A stretch of 64,000 bases of DNA from Vogesella margarita (GCF_028548475.1 NZ_JAQQLE010000002.1:1-64000); one strand, 5' to 3'. Positions 48,882-60,266 are shown, counted from the stretch's first letter. Numbers and translations are program-made. Notes: generated from the letters alone by a model not told the origin.

Positions 48882-49042
48882 ATCGCCACAGTTTTGTCGC
48901 AGTAGTAGGATTTTATTTATCGAAAGCTGCGGCAATTGATAATTCAATGCTTTTCTATGCCGTGCCGCAACAGCAAGAAAACATGCCGTTGGCTTAGCCT
49001 GTGCTAAGCTGCCCGATTGTGTTTGCCGCCAGATCCCGACCG

Positions 49043-49972
49043 ATGAACCAAGCCGACACGCTGTCTTTCCACGCCGCTTCCTCGCCCGCCGCCCGCCTGC
49101 AGCAGCTGTTCGAGGCGCTGCCTTATCCGGTGCTGCTGTTTGACGTGCACGGGCTGCTGGAGTTTGCCAATCGCGCCGCGCACGGCTGTCCTGATACGCA
49201 GCCGGCACTGCAGCAGCTGGCCGCCGGCATGCCGCTGGCCGCGGTGTCGTTGCCGGGGCTCGCTGACGACAAGTTTGCCCAGCTGCTGGCCACCGCCACG
49301 CCGCAGAGCATGGAACTGAGCCTGCCGCAGCCCGATGGCACGCCGGGGCATTACCAGTACACGCTGACGCCGCTGTGTGATGCCAACGGCAAGGTGAACG
49401 GTGTGCTGCAGACCCGCCACGACGTCACCCGCCAGCGCCAGGAGGCGCAGCGCCTGCAGCTGCTGCAGGGCCATCTGCTGGAGATGGCGCACCGCGACGC
49501 GCTGACCAATCTTGCCAACCGCCGCTATCTGGAACTGAAGCTGGAAAGGTTGGCCGCAGACAGCGCCTCCAGCCTGTGTGCGCTGCTGTTCATCGATCTC
49601 GACCGTTTCAAGCCGATCAACGACGTTCACGGCCACGACACCGGCGATGCGGTGCTTTCGGCGGTTGCCGCGCGGCTGAAGCAGGCCCTGCGCGGCACCG
49701 ACCTGCTGGCGCGCATCGGTGGTGATGAGTTCGCCATCCTGCTGGAAGGCGTCACCGAGAGCGGCGCACGCGCGGTGGCCGGCAAGATCATCCAGGCGCT
49801 GGACGAGCCGTTTGCCGAGCTGCCGCCGCCGAACCGGCTCGGCCTGTCGGTGGGGATCTGCCTGTTCAAGAGCGGCGCGGGTATGCCGGCCGAGGTGCTG
49901 GCCGAGGCCGATCAGGCGATGTACCGCGCCAAGCGCCGTGGCGGTGGCCAGTTCGAGCTGCGTCAGCTGTAG
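49043..49972 (+). CDS. diguanylate cyclase with N-terminal PAS-like domain
   Basis: 309 residues: PAS-like domain (about 20-130) and GGDEF domain with an intact GGDEF at 226-230 and an inhibitory-site RxxD (Arg217-Asp220) five residues upstream. It should make c-di-GMP and be product-inhibited. No membrane helix, so cytoplasmic. It converges on an HD-GYP gene. Motif copy 49550 is encoded as ERLAAD with rare AGG. Confidence 0.93.
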   Translation: MNQADTLSFHAASSPAARLQQLFEALPYPVLLFDVHGLLEFANRAAHGCPDTQPALQQLAAGMPLAAVSLPGLADDKFAQLLATATPQSMELSLPQPDGTPGHYQYTLTPLCDANGKVNGVLQTRHDVTRQRQEAQRLQLLQGHLLEMAHRDALTNLANRRYLELKLERLAADSASSLCALLFIDLDRFKPINDVHGHDTGDAVLSAVAARLKQALRGTDLLARIGGDEFAILLEGVTESGARAVAGKIIQALDEPFAELPPPNRLGLSVGICLFKSGAGMPAEVLAEADQAMYRAKRRGGGQFELRQL

Positions 49973-49989
49973 GGCTGCACGCATGACAA

Positions 49990-50019
49990 AACGGCCACCC
50001 GCTTTCGCTGGTGGCCGTT
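49990..50019. terminator. terminator between convergent GGDEF and HD-GYP genes
   Basis: Stem AACGGCCACC (49990-49999) with GGTGGCCGTT (50010-50019), 10-nt loop. A degenerate parS-like site follows at 50023-50036. Confidence 0.8.
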
Positions 50020-50022
50020 GTT

Positions 50023-50036
50023 GTTTCACATGAAAC
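50023..50036. promoter_or_regulatory. degenerate parS-like site
   Basis: GTTTCACATGAAAC, one central mismatch to the parS core; it overlaps the 3' end of the HD-GYP gene. Confidence 0.5.
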
Positions 50037-51240
50037 GCAAGGGGTTGATGCCCCACTTTTCCGGCAACTCGTGGCGCACGATCTTGTCGCCGCCGCCAAA
50101 GCCGAGCGGCCGCGACAAATCGACGATTTCCGGCTGCAGATAGGTATTGCTCTTGCTGCTGTACATCACCCTGATCCTGGGCGTCAGCAGGTTGCTGGGG
50201 TGCTGCTCGATCACCACGCCCAGCTTGCCTGATTCCAGCAACACCAGCGTGCCGACCGGGTAGATGCCGACACAGCGCATGAAGGCCTGTACCAGTTTGG
50301 GATCGAAGTGGTATTTCGACCATTCGAAGATCTTGCGCAGCGCATCGGTCGGCGCCATGCCCTTGTGGTAGCAGCGATCGGCGGTGATGGCGTCGTAGAC
50401 GTCAACGATGGCCGCCATCTTGGCCAGGGTGCTGATGGTGTCGCCCTTGAGATTGTGTGGGTAGCCACTGCCGTCGACGCGCTCGTGGTGATGCAGGGTG
50501 ATGTCGAGCGGGATCTCGCCGATGCCCTCGGTGCGGCTGAGGATGTCGAAGCCGTCGCGCGGGTGGCGGCGGATGATGTCGAACTCCTCCTCGGTCAGCC
50601 GCCCCGGCTTGTTGAGGATCGCATCCGGTACCAGCGCCTTGCCGGTGTCGTGCAGGATGCCACCCAGCCCGGCGAGGTGGATGGTTTCCCGGTCCATGCC
50701 CACCGAGCGGCAGAAGGCGATCATCAGCGTGCCGACGCTGACCGAGTGCAGGAAGGTGTAGTCGTCCTTGTTCTTGATGCGCAGCAGCGTCAGCAATGCG
50801 CCGCTGTTGCTGAGTACCGATTCGGTGATCGACTCGATCATCGGTTCGACCTGCTCCAGCTCCACCGCCCGTCCCAGGCGCACATCTTGCATCACGGTCT
50901 TGACCAGTGCGTGTGCCTGGCTCTTGATGCGGTTGGCGCGGCCCAGCTCGTCGGCAAACGACAGCGTGATGACCGGCGCCGGTTCGTTGCTGACGGCTTC
51001 GATCATCTGCTGCTGCAGTGTCGCGTTGACCTCGTCCACGCTGCGCGCATGGCTGACATCCAGACCCTTTTCGGTATCGATATAGATCTCGTGAATACCG
51101 GCCTCTGCGATCTTGGCAATTTCGGCATCGCTCTTGATCAGAAAGCGGCGGCGGAAAAACGGGTGGGAGGCCCAGTCGCAGTTCAGGTCATGCACATACA
51201 TGCCGATTTTTACATCGGCAATATCGATACTCTTGATCAT
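50026..51240 (-). CDS. HD-GYP domain c-di-GMP phosphodiesterase
   Basis: 404 residues: N-terminal DUF3391 (about 3-130), then HD-GYP with GGILHDTGK and the HHERVDGSGYP loop, which retains the GYP residues needed for c-di-GMP hydrolysis. It opposes the adjacent diguanylate cyclase. Start ATG 51240 gives MIKSIDI; the upstream frame extends 11 codons. Confidence 0.92.
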   Translation of the reverse strand: MIKSIDIADVKIGMYVHDLNCDWASHPFFRRRFLIKSDAEIAKIAEAGIHEIYIDTEKGLDVSHARSVDEVNATLQQQMIEAVSNEPAPVITLSFADELGRANRIKSQAHALVKTVMQDVRLGRAVELEQVEPMIESITESVLSNSGALLTLLRIKNKDDYTFLHSVSVGTLMIAFCRSVGMDRETIHLAGLGGILHDTGKALVPDAILNKPGRLTEEEFDIIRRHPRDGFDILSRTEGIGEIPLDITLHHHERVDGSGYPHNLKGDTISTLAKMAAIVDVYDAITADRCYHKGMAPTDALRKIFEWSKYHFDPKLVQAFMRCVGIYPVGTLVLLESGKLGVVIEQHPSNLLTPRIRVMYSSKSNTYLQPEIVDLSRPLGFGGGDKIVRHELPEKWGINPLRFM

Positions 51241-51581
51241 GGAATTGTCTTTTTTGGTGCAGAAACGTAGCAAAAACAGCGACTAAGCAATTTTACAGAA
51301 TTAATGCGTCAGCCATACTGACCCATGACAAGTTTGAGCCGGAAACCTTATCCCACAATTATGGGCGCAAAGCATAATGCGGGGAGAATTTTAAATTGAT
51401 TGATGATGATTACCGGGCCGCTGCTGGGCGGTGGAGAACGGATTTGCATCATTTTCTGTGATGAACAGCCGGGTTTTTGCCGGATTTGCGCTGGAATTGG
51501 TCAATCATCCGGCAAGAAGATATGCTCGGTAACAATATCTAAATCTTTTTTGCTGTATCGCCAGTTACGGGAGTGCAAGGC
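51241..51581. other. divergent HD-GYP / chemoreceptor intergenic region
   Basis: 341 bp, AT-richer than the genes, without an ORF I can support. I see no clear sigma-28 (flagellar) promoter and only a weak CCGG/CCGG repeat. Confidence 0.5.
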
Positions 51582-53660
51582 ATGACGCAGGACACACGTT
51601 GGGGACATCTGGGCAACCGCATCATCGGCGTCGCCGCGGTGGCGGTGGCGGTCGGGTTTGCGGTGATGATCGCCATCATCGCCAAGCAAAGTTATGACGC
51701 CGCGGTCGAGCAGGGCAACCAGCTGGCGTCGGAACAGGCCGGCCGCGTGGCGGACAGCGTCGAGGCCAAGCTGGCCAACGGTTTTGCCATTCCGCGCAGC
51801 ATGGCTGCCAGCGTGCAGGGGCTGCAGCGTGCGCAAGCGGTGGACCGCAAGGTGGTCGACAGCATCCTGCTCAGCACGCTGGACAACGCGCCGGGCATCA
51901 TCGGCGCGTGGATGCTGTGGGAGCCGAACGCACTGGACGGCCGCGACGACGAATTCCGCCGCGACTGGCCGAAGCACGACCCGACCGGGCGCTACACGCC
52001 CTACCTGACGCGCGGCGCCAACGGCAAGGCGGCGCTGGACGTGATGATGTCCAGCGACCGGGTGGCGAAATTCCCGGAGTGGCAGGACCGGCTCACCGAG
52101 TACGTGCCGGACTATGAAAAATCCGGCTGGGGCGATTTCTACTTCGTGCCGAAATCGCGCGGCCGCGACACCATCACCGAGCCGTTCTTCTACGACGTGC
52201 AGGGCAAGCAGGTGCTGGAAAGCTCGCTGGCGGTGGTGATGAAGGACGCGTCCGGCAAGATGCTGGGGGTGTCCGCCGTCGATCTGGCGCTGGACGACCT
52301 GCAGAAGCAGTTCGGCGGCATCCGCCTGTATGAAACCGGCTACGTGCGCCTGGTGTCCGAGGGCGGCCTGTTCGTGGTCAACCCGCAGCCGGCGCTGGTC
52401 GGCAAGACGGTGGCCAGCGGCGACCCGCTTGCGGCCAACCTCGACAAGATCAAGAAAGGGGAAAGCTTCTCCTACGAGGACGGCGGTTTTACCCATTTCT
52501 TCTACCCGGTCAAGGTGGCGGACAGCGGCCAGTTCTGGGCCGCCGGCGTCAGCGTGCCGACCGCGGCGATTACCGCCTCCGCCAACAGCCAGCGCAATAC
52601 CGCCATCGTGATCGGCGTTATCGCGCTGGGGCTGATCATCCTGGTGCTGACGCTGCTGATCCGCACCCTGACCCGGCCGCTGAACACGCTGGCGGAGACC
52701 ATGGAGCAGTTCGCCAGCGGCAAGGGCGACCTGACGCTGCGCCTGCAGGTCAGCAACCGCGACGAGATCGGCCGCACCGCCGCCGCCTTCAACCGCTTCA
52801 TCGAGAGCCTGCGCGAGATGTTCATCGAGGTGCGCGAGCAGAGCCTGGCGGTGAGCCGTTCCGCCGGCCAGCTGGCCGCCTCCGCGGTGCAGGTGGAGCA
52901 GTCGTCGGCGCAGCAGTCGGACGCCGCCAGCGCCACTGCCGCCGGCGTGGAGCAGGTCACCGTCAGCGTGCACCACATCGCCGATACCGCGATGCTGGCC
53001 GAGAGCATGGCGCGCGAAAGCGGCGTGCTGACCGAGCACAGCGTGGCGGCGGTGGACCGGGTCACCGGCGAGATCCAGCGCATGACCAGCAACATGCAGG
53101 CGCTGGCCGGACGCATGGGGGCGCTGGGTGCGCGTTCGGCGGAAGTCAGCACCATTGTCAACGTTATCAAGGACATTGCCGAGCAAACCAACCTGCTGGC
53201 GCTGAACGCAGCCATTGAGGCGGCGCGCGCCGGCGAACAGGGGCGCGGCTTTGCGGTGGTGGCGGACGAGGTGCGCAACCTCGCCGGCCGCACCGCCGAG
53301 GCCACGGTGCAGATCGGCCGCATCGTCGCCGCCATCGGCAGCGAGACCAGCGTCGCGGTGGACGAGGTGAAGCGCAGCACCGAGCTGGTGTCGGTCAGCG
53401 TCGGCATCGCCGAGGAGGCCAATGTGGCAATGAAGGGCATCTACGAGAAAAGCGTCGATCTAGTGGACAATATCGGCGATATCGCGTCGTCGACGCGGGA
53501 ACAGTCGAACGCGACTTCGGAAATCGCACAGAACGTGGAGCGCATCAGCACCATGGCGCAGTCCAACAGCGAGGTGGCGCGCGAGGTGCGCGCCGCGGTG
53601 GAGCAGCTGCGCGAGCAGTCCGCCAGCCTGGAAGCGCTGGTCGGCAATTTCCGACTCTGA
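51582..53660 (+). CDS. methyl-accepting chemotaxis protein with dCache sensor
   Basis: 692 residues: membrane helix at about 14-34, periplasmic double-Cache domain to about 335 ([15 protein letters not shown] and [18 protein letters not shown] are typical), second helix at 337-358, HAMP domain, and a signalling domain with the hairpin tip [20 protein letters not shown] near 533. No C-terminal CheR-binding pentapeptide. ATG 51582 follows GGAG; a GTG three codons earlier is possible. Motif copy 52430 is encoded as LAANL. Confidence 0.94.
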   Translation: MTQDTRWGHLGNRIIGVAAVAVAVGFAVMIAIIAKQSYDAAVEQGNQLASEQAGRVADSVEAKLANGFAIPRSMAASVQGLQRAQAVDRKVVDSILLSTLDNAPGIIGAWMLWEPNALDGRDDEFRRDWPKHDPTGRYTPYLTRGANGKAALDVMMSSDRVAKFPEWQDRLTEYVPDYEKSGWGDFYFVPKSRGRDTITEPFFYDVQGKQVLESSLAVVMKDASGKMLGVSAVDLALDDLQKQFGGIRLYETGYVRLVSEGGLFVVNPQPALVGKTVASGDPLAANLDKIKKGESFSYEDGGFTHFFYPVKVADSGQFWAAGVSVPTAAITASANSQRNTAIVIGVIALGLIILVLTLLIRTLTRPLNTLAETMEQFASGKGDLTLRLQVSNRDEIGRTAAAFNRFIESLREMFIEVREQSLAVSRSAGQLAASAVQVEQSSAQQSDAASATAAGVEQVTVSVHHIADTAMLAESMARESGVLTEHSVAAVDRVTGEIQRMTSNMQALAGRMGALGARSAEVSTIVNVIKDIAEQTNLLALNAAIEAARAGEQGRGFAVVADEVRNLAGRTAEATVQIGRIVAAIGSETSVAVDEVKRSTELVSVSVGIAEEANVAMKGIYEKSVDLVDNIGDIASSTREQSNATSEIAQNVERISTMAQSNSEVAREVRAAVEQLREQSASLEALVGNFRL

Positions 53661-53681
53661 GCCGCCGGCCCGCCGCTGCCA

Positions 53682-53710
53682 GCGCCGCCCGTCACGGGCG
53701 GCGCTTTTTT
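53682..53710 (+). terminator. terminator of the chemoreceptor gene
   Basis: Stem GCGCCGCCCG (53682-53691) with CGGGCGGCGC (53695-53704) and a T6 tail. Confidence 0.92.
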
Positions 53711-53719
53711 ATTGCCCGC

Positions 53720-53758
53720 TTTGGCCTGACAGTTTGGCCTGACAGTTTGGCCTGACAG
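53720..53758 (+). repeat. three tandem copies of a 13-bp unit at the pyrB promoter
   Basis: TTTGGCCTGACAG repeated exactly three times (53720-53732, 53733-53745, 53746-53758). Each unit contains CTGACA; the last one is the -35 element of the promoter below. Confidence 0.92.
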
Positions 53759-53780
53759 CGCGCGGCGATTTTCGTATAAT
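53752..53780 (+). promoter_or_regulatory. pyrBI promoter
   Basis: -35 CTGACA (53752-53757), 17-bp spacer, and consensus -10 TATAAT (53775-53780), followed by a leader of about 200 nt. Confidence 0.85.
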
Positions 53781-53807
53781 CCGCCGGTTTGCTTTGCGAG
53801 ACCCGCC

Positions 53808-53909
53808 ATGTCGCCTCTACCCTGCCCGCTTCGTTTCCCCGCCGCGCCATCCGCGCGTCGCCAGGCGTTGCCGGTACGGGGTCGACACGACGCCGGGCCG
53901 CTGCATTGA
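53808..53909 (+). CDS. candidate pyrBI leader peptide (33 residues)
   Basis: ATG 53808 to TGA 53907-53909 encodes a 33-residue Pro/Arg-rich peptide (MSPLPCPLRFPAAPSARRQ start). Its stop lies 9 nt before a rho-independent hairpin, so a ribosome at the stop would cover the 5' arm. T-rich stretches precede and begin the ORF (53786-53797, CTTCGTTTCC). This is the layout of pyrimidine-sensing transcription attenuation known from enterobacterial pyrBI; there is no sequence similarity to E. coli pyrL that I can see. Ribosome-binding site is weak. Confidence 0.6.
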   Translation: MSPLPCPLRFPAAPSARRQALPVRGRHDAGPLH

Positions 53910-53918
53910 GATAGAAAG

Positions 53919-53951
53919 AAGCTCCTGATCCGGCATCAGGGGCTTTTTTTT
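53919..53951 (+). terminator. pyrBI attenuator
   Basis: An 11-bp stem with one T-G pair (53919-53929 with 53935-53945), loop CCGGC, and a T8 tail, 36 bp ahead of pyrB. It sits between promoter and gene, so it must regulate by premature termination. Confidence 0.85.
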
Positions 53952-53987
53952 CAGCCATTGATTCTGTTATTGCCAAAGGTGACCGCC

Positions 53988-54908
53988 ATGCCCAACCCGC
54001 TTTATCGCAAGCACATCATTTCGATACCGGATTTCACGCGCGAGGAACTGGAACTGGTCGTGCAGACGGCGGCACAACTGAAGGCTTCGCCGCGCAGTGA
54101 CTTGTTGAAGGACCGCCTGCTGGCGACCTGTTTCTTCGAGCCGTCGACCCGTACCCGCCTGTCGTTCGAGACCGCGGTGCAGCGCCTGGGCGGCAACGTG
54201 ATCGGCTTTGCCGACGGTGCCAACACCTCGGCGAAGAAGGGCGAGACGCTGGCCGACACCGTGCGCATCATCAGCTCCTACACCGACGCCATCATCATGC
54301 GCCATCCGAAGGAAGGCGCCGCGCGCGTGGCGAGCGAGTTCTCCACCGTGCCCATCATCAACGGCGGCGACGGCGCCAACCAGCACCCGTCGCAGACCCT
54401 GCTCGACCTGTTCACGCTGCAGGAAACCCAGGGCCGTCTCGACAACCTGACGGTGGCCTTCGTCGGCGACCTGAAATACGGCCGCACCGTGCACTCGTTG
54501 GCGCAGGCGCTGTCGCTGTTCGGCGCGAAGTTCTACTTCGTCGGCCCGGAGGCGCTGGCGATGCCGGACTACCTGTGCGAGGAGCTGGACGAGCGCGGCA
54601 TCAGCTACAGCATCGCCGCCACCATCGAGGAAGTGATCCCGCACATCGACATCCTGTACATGACCCGCGTGCAGCGCGAGCGCTTCGACGAGGCCGAGTA
54701 CAAGAAGATCCAGGGCCAGTTCGTGCTGCGCGCCGACATGTTGCGCAGCGCCCGCCCCAACATGAAGATCCTGCACCCGCTGCCACGGGTGGACGAGATC
54801 ACCACCGACGTCGACGCCACGCCGCACGCCTACTACTTCGAGCAGGCCAAGAACGGTGTCTACGCCCGCCAGGCGCTGCTGTCGCTGGTGCTCAACGAAA
54901 CGGTGTGA
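53988..54908 (+). CDS. pyrB: PyrB, aspartate carbamoyltransferase catalytic subunit
   Basis: 306 residues: [11 protein letters not shown] near 51-61 (carbamoyl-phosphate site), the KKGETLADT loop, [18 protein letters not shown] and the C-terminal HPLPRVDEI. It makes carbamoyl-aspartate in pyrimidine synthesis. ATG 53988 has AAAGGTGA ahead; the frame also opens 10 codons earlier. It pairs with pyrI 11 bp downstream. Confidence 0.97.
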   Translation: MPNPLYRKHIISIPDFTREELELVVQTAAQLKASPRSDLLKDRLLATCFFEPSTRTRLSFETAVQRLGGNVIGFADGANTSAKKGETLADTVRIISSYTDAIIMRHPKEGAARVASEFSTVPIINGGDGANQHPSQTLLDLFTLQETQGRLDNLTVAFVGDLKYGRTVHSLAQALSLFGAKFYFVGPEALAMPDYLCEELDERGISYSIAATIEEVIPHIDILYMTRVQRERFDEAEYKKIQGQFVLRADMLRSARPNMKILHPLPRVDEITTDVDATPHAYYFEQAKNGVYARQALLSLVLNETV

Positions 54909-54919
54909 AAGGAAAAACC

Positions 54920-55387
54920 ATGACTGAAAAAGTGTATGCCCGCAATGTCGAGGCGTTGAAATCCGGCACCGTGATCGACCACATTCCGGCCGGTCAGGGC
55001 CTGCGCATCCTGCGCCTGTTCCAGCTGGCGGAATACCGCGAGCGCGTCACCGTCGGCCTCAACCTGCCCAGCGGTCACATGGGCAGCAAGGACCTGATCA
55101 AGATCGAGAACGTGGTGCTGAGCGAGGAGCAGGCCAACGAGCTGGCGCTGTTCGCGCCGCGCGGCACCGTCAGCGTGATCGAGGACTTTGCCGTGGTACG
55201 CAAGCAGAAGCTGGCGATCCCGGACACGGTGGAAGGCATCTTCGCCTGCCCCAACTCCAACTGCGTGTCGCACGTGGAGCCGGTGCAGAGCCACTTCAGC
55301 GTGCGCGTGACCGAGCACGATACCAAGATGAAGTGCAAGTACTGCGAGAAGGTGTTCAGCAAGGACATCGTGGTCGACGTGCGCTAA
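54920..55387 (+). CDS. pyrI: PyrI, aspartate carbamoyltransferase regulatory subunit
   Basis: 155 residues: N-terminal allosteric domain (VIDHIPAGQGLRILRLF, binds CTP/ATP) and C-terminal zinc domain with CPNSNC and CKYC. So the enzyme is the large allosteric c6r6 type. Confidence 0.97.
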   Translation: MTEKVYARNVEALKSGTVIDHIPAGQGLRILRLFQLAEYRERVTVGLNLPSGHMGSKDLIKIENVVLSEEQANELALFAPRGTVSVIEDFAVVRKQKLAIPDTVEGIFACPNSNCVSHVEPVQSHFSVRVTEHDTKMKCKYCEKVFSKDIVVDVR

Positions 55388-55406
55388 GCCGGCCGGTATC
55401 GGCATT

Positions 55407-55436
55407 GGGCGGTCGCGGGCAACTGCGGCCGCCTTT
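55407..55436 (+). terminator. terminator of pyrBI
   Basis: GC-rich imperfect stem (GGGCGGTCGC with GCGGCCGCC) followed by T5. A motif copy (55445) follows. Confidence 0.75.
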
Positions 55437-55525
55437 TTCACGCTTGCGGCCAACCTTGCGCCGGTAGCGGGAACTCGCCGCCGCGACGCGGCTTCCAAGC
55501 GCTTATTTGCCCTGTGGAGAACATC

Positions 55526-56173
55526 ATGTGGCGTCCCCTGCTGCTGGCCGCGTGCGGCCTGCCCCTGTTGCTGGCCTGTACCGAGGAACAGGTCGGCAAA
55601 TTGCAAAACGACGCGTCCGCCGCCATTGGCGTGGCCGGCGCCAAACTGCAGCAGGCCAGCGCCCCGCTGGCCGAGATCAAGCAGCAGGCCGCGACCGCGC
55701 TGGACAAGGCCGGCACGCTGGCCGGCGAGCTGCAGCCCAAGGTGCAGCAAGAGGTGGAAGCGCTGAAGCAGCAGGCCGGCGCGGTGCGCGAGGTGGTCAG
55801 CGCGTGGCAGGGCAAGGGCGACTGGACGGTGCTGGAAAAGCAGGTCGGCCAGTACCCGCGCGACAGCGGCCTGTTCGACAAGCCGCCGCTGGCGGCCCCG
55901 CTGAAAGCCTTGCTGGGCAAGGACCTGGCCAAGTTCAAGCGCTTCATGGATACCCAGGGGCCGTTGCAGCAGGACCGGCTGCTGTTCGTCACCGGTAACA
56001 AGCGCCACGCGGCGCAGGACGGCGCCGCCTACCTGCTGATCGACGTGTCGCAGCGCAAGCTGGAGGCGGGGCTGATCGAGAACGGTCTGCTCAAGGTCTA
56101 CGCCAGCGAGGGCACGCCCTTGCAGACGCCGGCCGAGGTGCGCACCTTCATCGGCAACCTGCAGCGGCAGTAA
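55526..56173 (+). CDS. hypothetical lipoprotein with helical Ala/Gln-rich region
   Basis: 215 residues; signal peptide with lipobox LLLAC, lipid Cys18. Residues about 25-100 are Ala/Gln/Lys-rich and likely helical or coiled coil; the C-terminal 110 residues (RLLFVTGNKRHAAQDGAAYLLIDVSQRKLEAGLIEN) look like a compact alpha-beta domain. Family not recognised. ATG 55526 has TGGAGA ahead; a GTG at 55514 is in frame. Confidence 0.75.
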   Translation: MWRPLLLAACGLPLLLACTEEQVGKLQNDASAAIGVAGAKLQQASAPLAEIKQQAATALDKAGTLAGELQPKVQQEVEALKQQAGAVREVVSAWQGKGDWTVLEKQVGQYPRDSGLFDKPPLAAPLKALLGKDLAKFKRFMDTQGPLQQDRLLFVTGNKRHAAQDGAAYLLIDVSQRKLEAGLIENGLLKVYASEGTPLQTPAEVRTFIGNLQRQ

Positions 56174-56412
56174 GCTGAGCCGACGCAAGCAAATACCTCC
56201 GCACCCGGGGTGAGCCCAAGCATCAGGCCATCGACCAGGACGCCGCCCGGGCGCTCCCCGTCCATGAGCGACACCGCGGCCAACGTGCCTTTCTTGTGCA
56301 TGAACGGCGCGCCGATTTGCCGCGGTAAAGCGCGCCAGGCTCACCTATGATGAAATCTCGGCGCCTGTTGCGCCGCTGCCGGATGACTGTGTGACAGCAC
56401 AGGGGGGGCATC
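56174..56412. other. intergenic stretch, no supported gene
   Basis: 239 bp with open frames on both strands but no recognisable product. A minus-strand frame (56301 down) could be a decayed fragment; I cannot support it. Contains a degenerate motif (CGCGGCCAACGTG). Confidence 0.4.
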
Positions 56413-56787
56413 ATGTTTGACAGTCGGTTCTACTTCACCGGGGCGACGATCCTGGCAGTGCTGTCCACGCTGTCTACCGCCTGGACGCTGCTGATGTTCT
56501 CCGTGCTGCTGATCTTTGTCGGGATGTGGCAGGCCGACCGCGAGCAGATCCGCGAACTCTCCCCCAGCACTGCGGTGATGTTCGTGATGCAGGACGACAA
56601 CTCGCCGCGCCCGCTCGATGATTTCATCGGCCACCACCTGATGTTCTACCAGGACGGCATCCCGGTCTATCGCGACCTGTTCGACGGCGATCACTACTGG
56701 CAGCTGCTGGATGCCGACAGCAAGGCGCAAAGCGGCGACGACATCATCCGCGTGTTCCCCGGCGTCAGCTACCGGCGCAAGGGCTGA
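56413..56787 (+). CDS. hypothetical membrane protein
   Basis: 124 residues from an ATG with AGGGGGGG ahead. One or two membrane helices at about 8-40 ([32 protein letters not shown]), then a soluble acidic domain ([23 protein letters not shown]). Family not recognised. Converges on thiC across a motif-pair terminator. Confidence 0.65.
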   Translation: MFDSRFYFTGATILAVLSTLSTAWTLLMFSVLLIFVGMWQADREQIRELSPSTAVMFVMQDDNSPRPLDDFIGHHLMFYQDGIPVYRDLFDGDHYWQLLDADSKAQSGDDIIRVFPGVSYRRKG

Positions 56788-56823
56788 GTCGGCGCCATAT
56801 TCAAACGTGCCGTGCTGCAATAA

Positions 56824-56855
56824 AAAGGTTGGCCGCATCACTGCGGCCAACCTTT
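56824..56855. terminator. motif-pair terminator between convergent genes
   Basis: A perfect 14-bp stem, AAAGGTTGGCCGCA (56824-56837) with TGCGGCCAACCTTT (56842-56855), loop TCAC. Both arms are motif copies in the extended form. Confidence 0.85.
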
Positions 56856-56858
56856 ATC

Positions 56859-56872
56859 GTTTCACGTGAAGC
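56859..56872. promoter_or_regulatory. degenerate parS-like site
   Basis: GTTTCACGTGAAGC, one mismatch to the 14-base core, between the terminator and thiC. Confidence 0.55.
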
Positions 56873-56881
56873 AAAACCGGC

Positions 56882-59019
<2,138 letters not shown>

Positions 59020-59062
59020 CGATGCTGTGAAGGTAAGGTAAATGTGGGATAATCGCAAGTTA

Positions 59063-59082
59063 GCAATCGTTTGGACGATTGC
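59063..59082. other. short hairpin in the thiC-pcm intergenic region
   Basis: GCAATCGT/ACGATTGC with loop TTGG. The 58787-59155 gap otherwise holds the riboswitch and both promoters, which I cannot place exactly. Confidence 0.4.
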
Positions 59083-59155
59083 GAAAGCCCGGTTGCCGCA
59101 GCCCGGTTTTCAGAGTCGTCCTTGATATTGTCTTGAATCCAAGCCGGAGTTTCCG

Positions 59156-59815
59156 ATGAATTTCGAACAAGCCCGCTTCAATATGGTTGAGCAACAGATC
59201 CGTCCGTGGGACGTGCTCGACACCTCCATTCTCGATCTGCTGTTCCACGTGAAACGCGAAGATTTTGTCGGTACCGACAAGCGCGCGCTGGCCTTTGTCG
59301 ACACCCAGCTGCCGCTGGACAACGGCTGCACCATGCTGGAGCCGAAGGTCGAAGCCCGTCTGGTGCAGGACCTGCAGGTGAAAGCCAGCGACAAGGTGCT
59401 GGAAATCGGTACCGGCAGCGGCTACCTGACCGCCCTCTTGGCCGCCGTCGGCCAGCACGTGTACAGCGTCGATATCGACGCGCAGCAGCTGCAGCAAGCC
59501 GCGGCCAACCTCAAAACTGCCGGCATCAAGAACGTGACCCTGAGCCAGGGCAACGGTATCGACGGTCTGGCGGCGCAGGCGCCGTTCGACGTGATCTGTG
59601 TCGGCGGTTCGGTACCGGTGGTGCCGGAAGCGCTGAAGGCGCAGCTGGCCATCGGCGGCCGTATGGCGGTGATCGTCGGCGATGCGCCGGTAATGATCGC
59701 CAAGATCATCACCCGCGTGTCCGAAACCGCGTATCAGGAAAGTGTCAGCTTCGATACCAATATCGCGCGCCTGAAGCAACTGGACGCGATCGAACCGTCG
59801 CGCTTCAGCTTCTGA
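59156..59815 (+). CDS. pcm: protein-L-isoaspartate O-methyltransferase family protein
   Basis: 219 residues: MVEQQIRPWDVLD at the N-terminus, LDNGCTMLEPKVEARLVQ and the SAM-binding LEIGTGSGYLTALLA near 82-96. Matches the PCMT-related proteins found in beta-proteobacteria; whether it repairs isoaspartate was not established here. A degenerate parS core is inside (59242-59255). It overlaps the next gene by 1 bp (TGATG). Confidence 0.88.
   Translation: MNFEQARFNMVEQQIRPWDVLDTSILDLLFHVKREDFVGTDKRALAFVDTQLPLDNGCTMLEPKVEARLVQDLQVKASDKVLEIGTGSGYLTALLAAVGQHVYSVDIDAQQLQQAAANLKTAGIKNVTLSQGNGIDGLAAQAPFDVICVGGSVPVVPEALKAQLAIGGRMAVIVGDAPVMIAKIITRVSETAYQESVSFDTNIARLKQLDAIEPSRFSF
59242..59255. promoter_or_regulatory. 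degenerate parS-like site
   Basis: GTTCCACGTGAAAC, one mismatch to the parS core, inside pcm. Confidence 0.5.
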
Positions 59816-60141
59816 TGATCCGCGAAATCAACGCCCGCGAGCTGGCCGACTGGCTGGCCGACGCGTCCCGTCCGCAGCCGGTGCTGCTTGACGTGCGCGA
59901 GGACTGGGAGTACGCGCTGTGCCGCATCGACGGCTCGCGCCAGATCCCGATGAACCTGATCCCGCTACGCCACAACGAGCTGCCGGATGACACCCCGGTG
60001 GTGACCATCTGCCACCACGGTGTGCGCAGTTACCAGGTCGGCCTGTTCCTGGAAAACGCCGGTTTCGAGCAGGTGCTGAGCCTGCGCGGCGGCGTGGCGG
60101 CATGGGCGGACGAGGTCGAGCCGGCGATGGCGCGCTACTGA
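59815..60141 (+). CDS. rhodanese-like sulfurtransferase
   Basis: 108 residues, a single rhodanese domain: LLDVREDWEY, MNLIPLR and the active-site loop CHHGVRS with Cys66. Translationally coupled to pcm. Sulfur acceptor unknown. Confidence 0.93.
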   Translation: MIREINARELADWLADASRPQPVLLDVREDWEYALCRIDGSRQIPMNLIPLRHNELPDDTPVVTICHHGVRSYQVGLFLENAGFEQVLSLRGGVAAWADEVEPAMARY

Positions 60142-60148
60142 GCCGACG

Positions 60149-60157
60149 TTGGCCGCA
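60149..60157 (+). repeat. single motif copy before the rhodanese terminator
   Basis: CGACGTTGGCCGCA, 8 bp after the stop. Confidence 0.88.
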
Positions 60158-60160
60158 AGC

Positions 60161-60190
60161 AAAGCCGTTCCCTGTGGAGCGGCTTTTTTA
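60161..60190 (+). terminator. terminator of the pcm-rhodanese pair
   Basis: An 11-bp stem with one T-G pair (60161-60171 with 60176-60186), loop CTGT, and a T-rich tail. Confidence 0.9.
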
Positions 60191-60266
60191 TTGGTCTTAG
60201 CCGCTGCGGGTGGAAATGATGCCGAGCCGCCTCCCGCTGCCGAATCCCGCATGTTCCGTGAATGCA

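Noticed and set aside
56098-56301. Short minus-strand frame between the lipoprotein and the membrane protein
   Set aside because: No family match, no good ribosome-binding site, and it overlaps the end of the lipoprotein gene; a decayed fragment cannot be shown.
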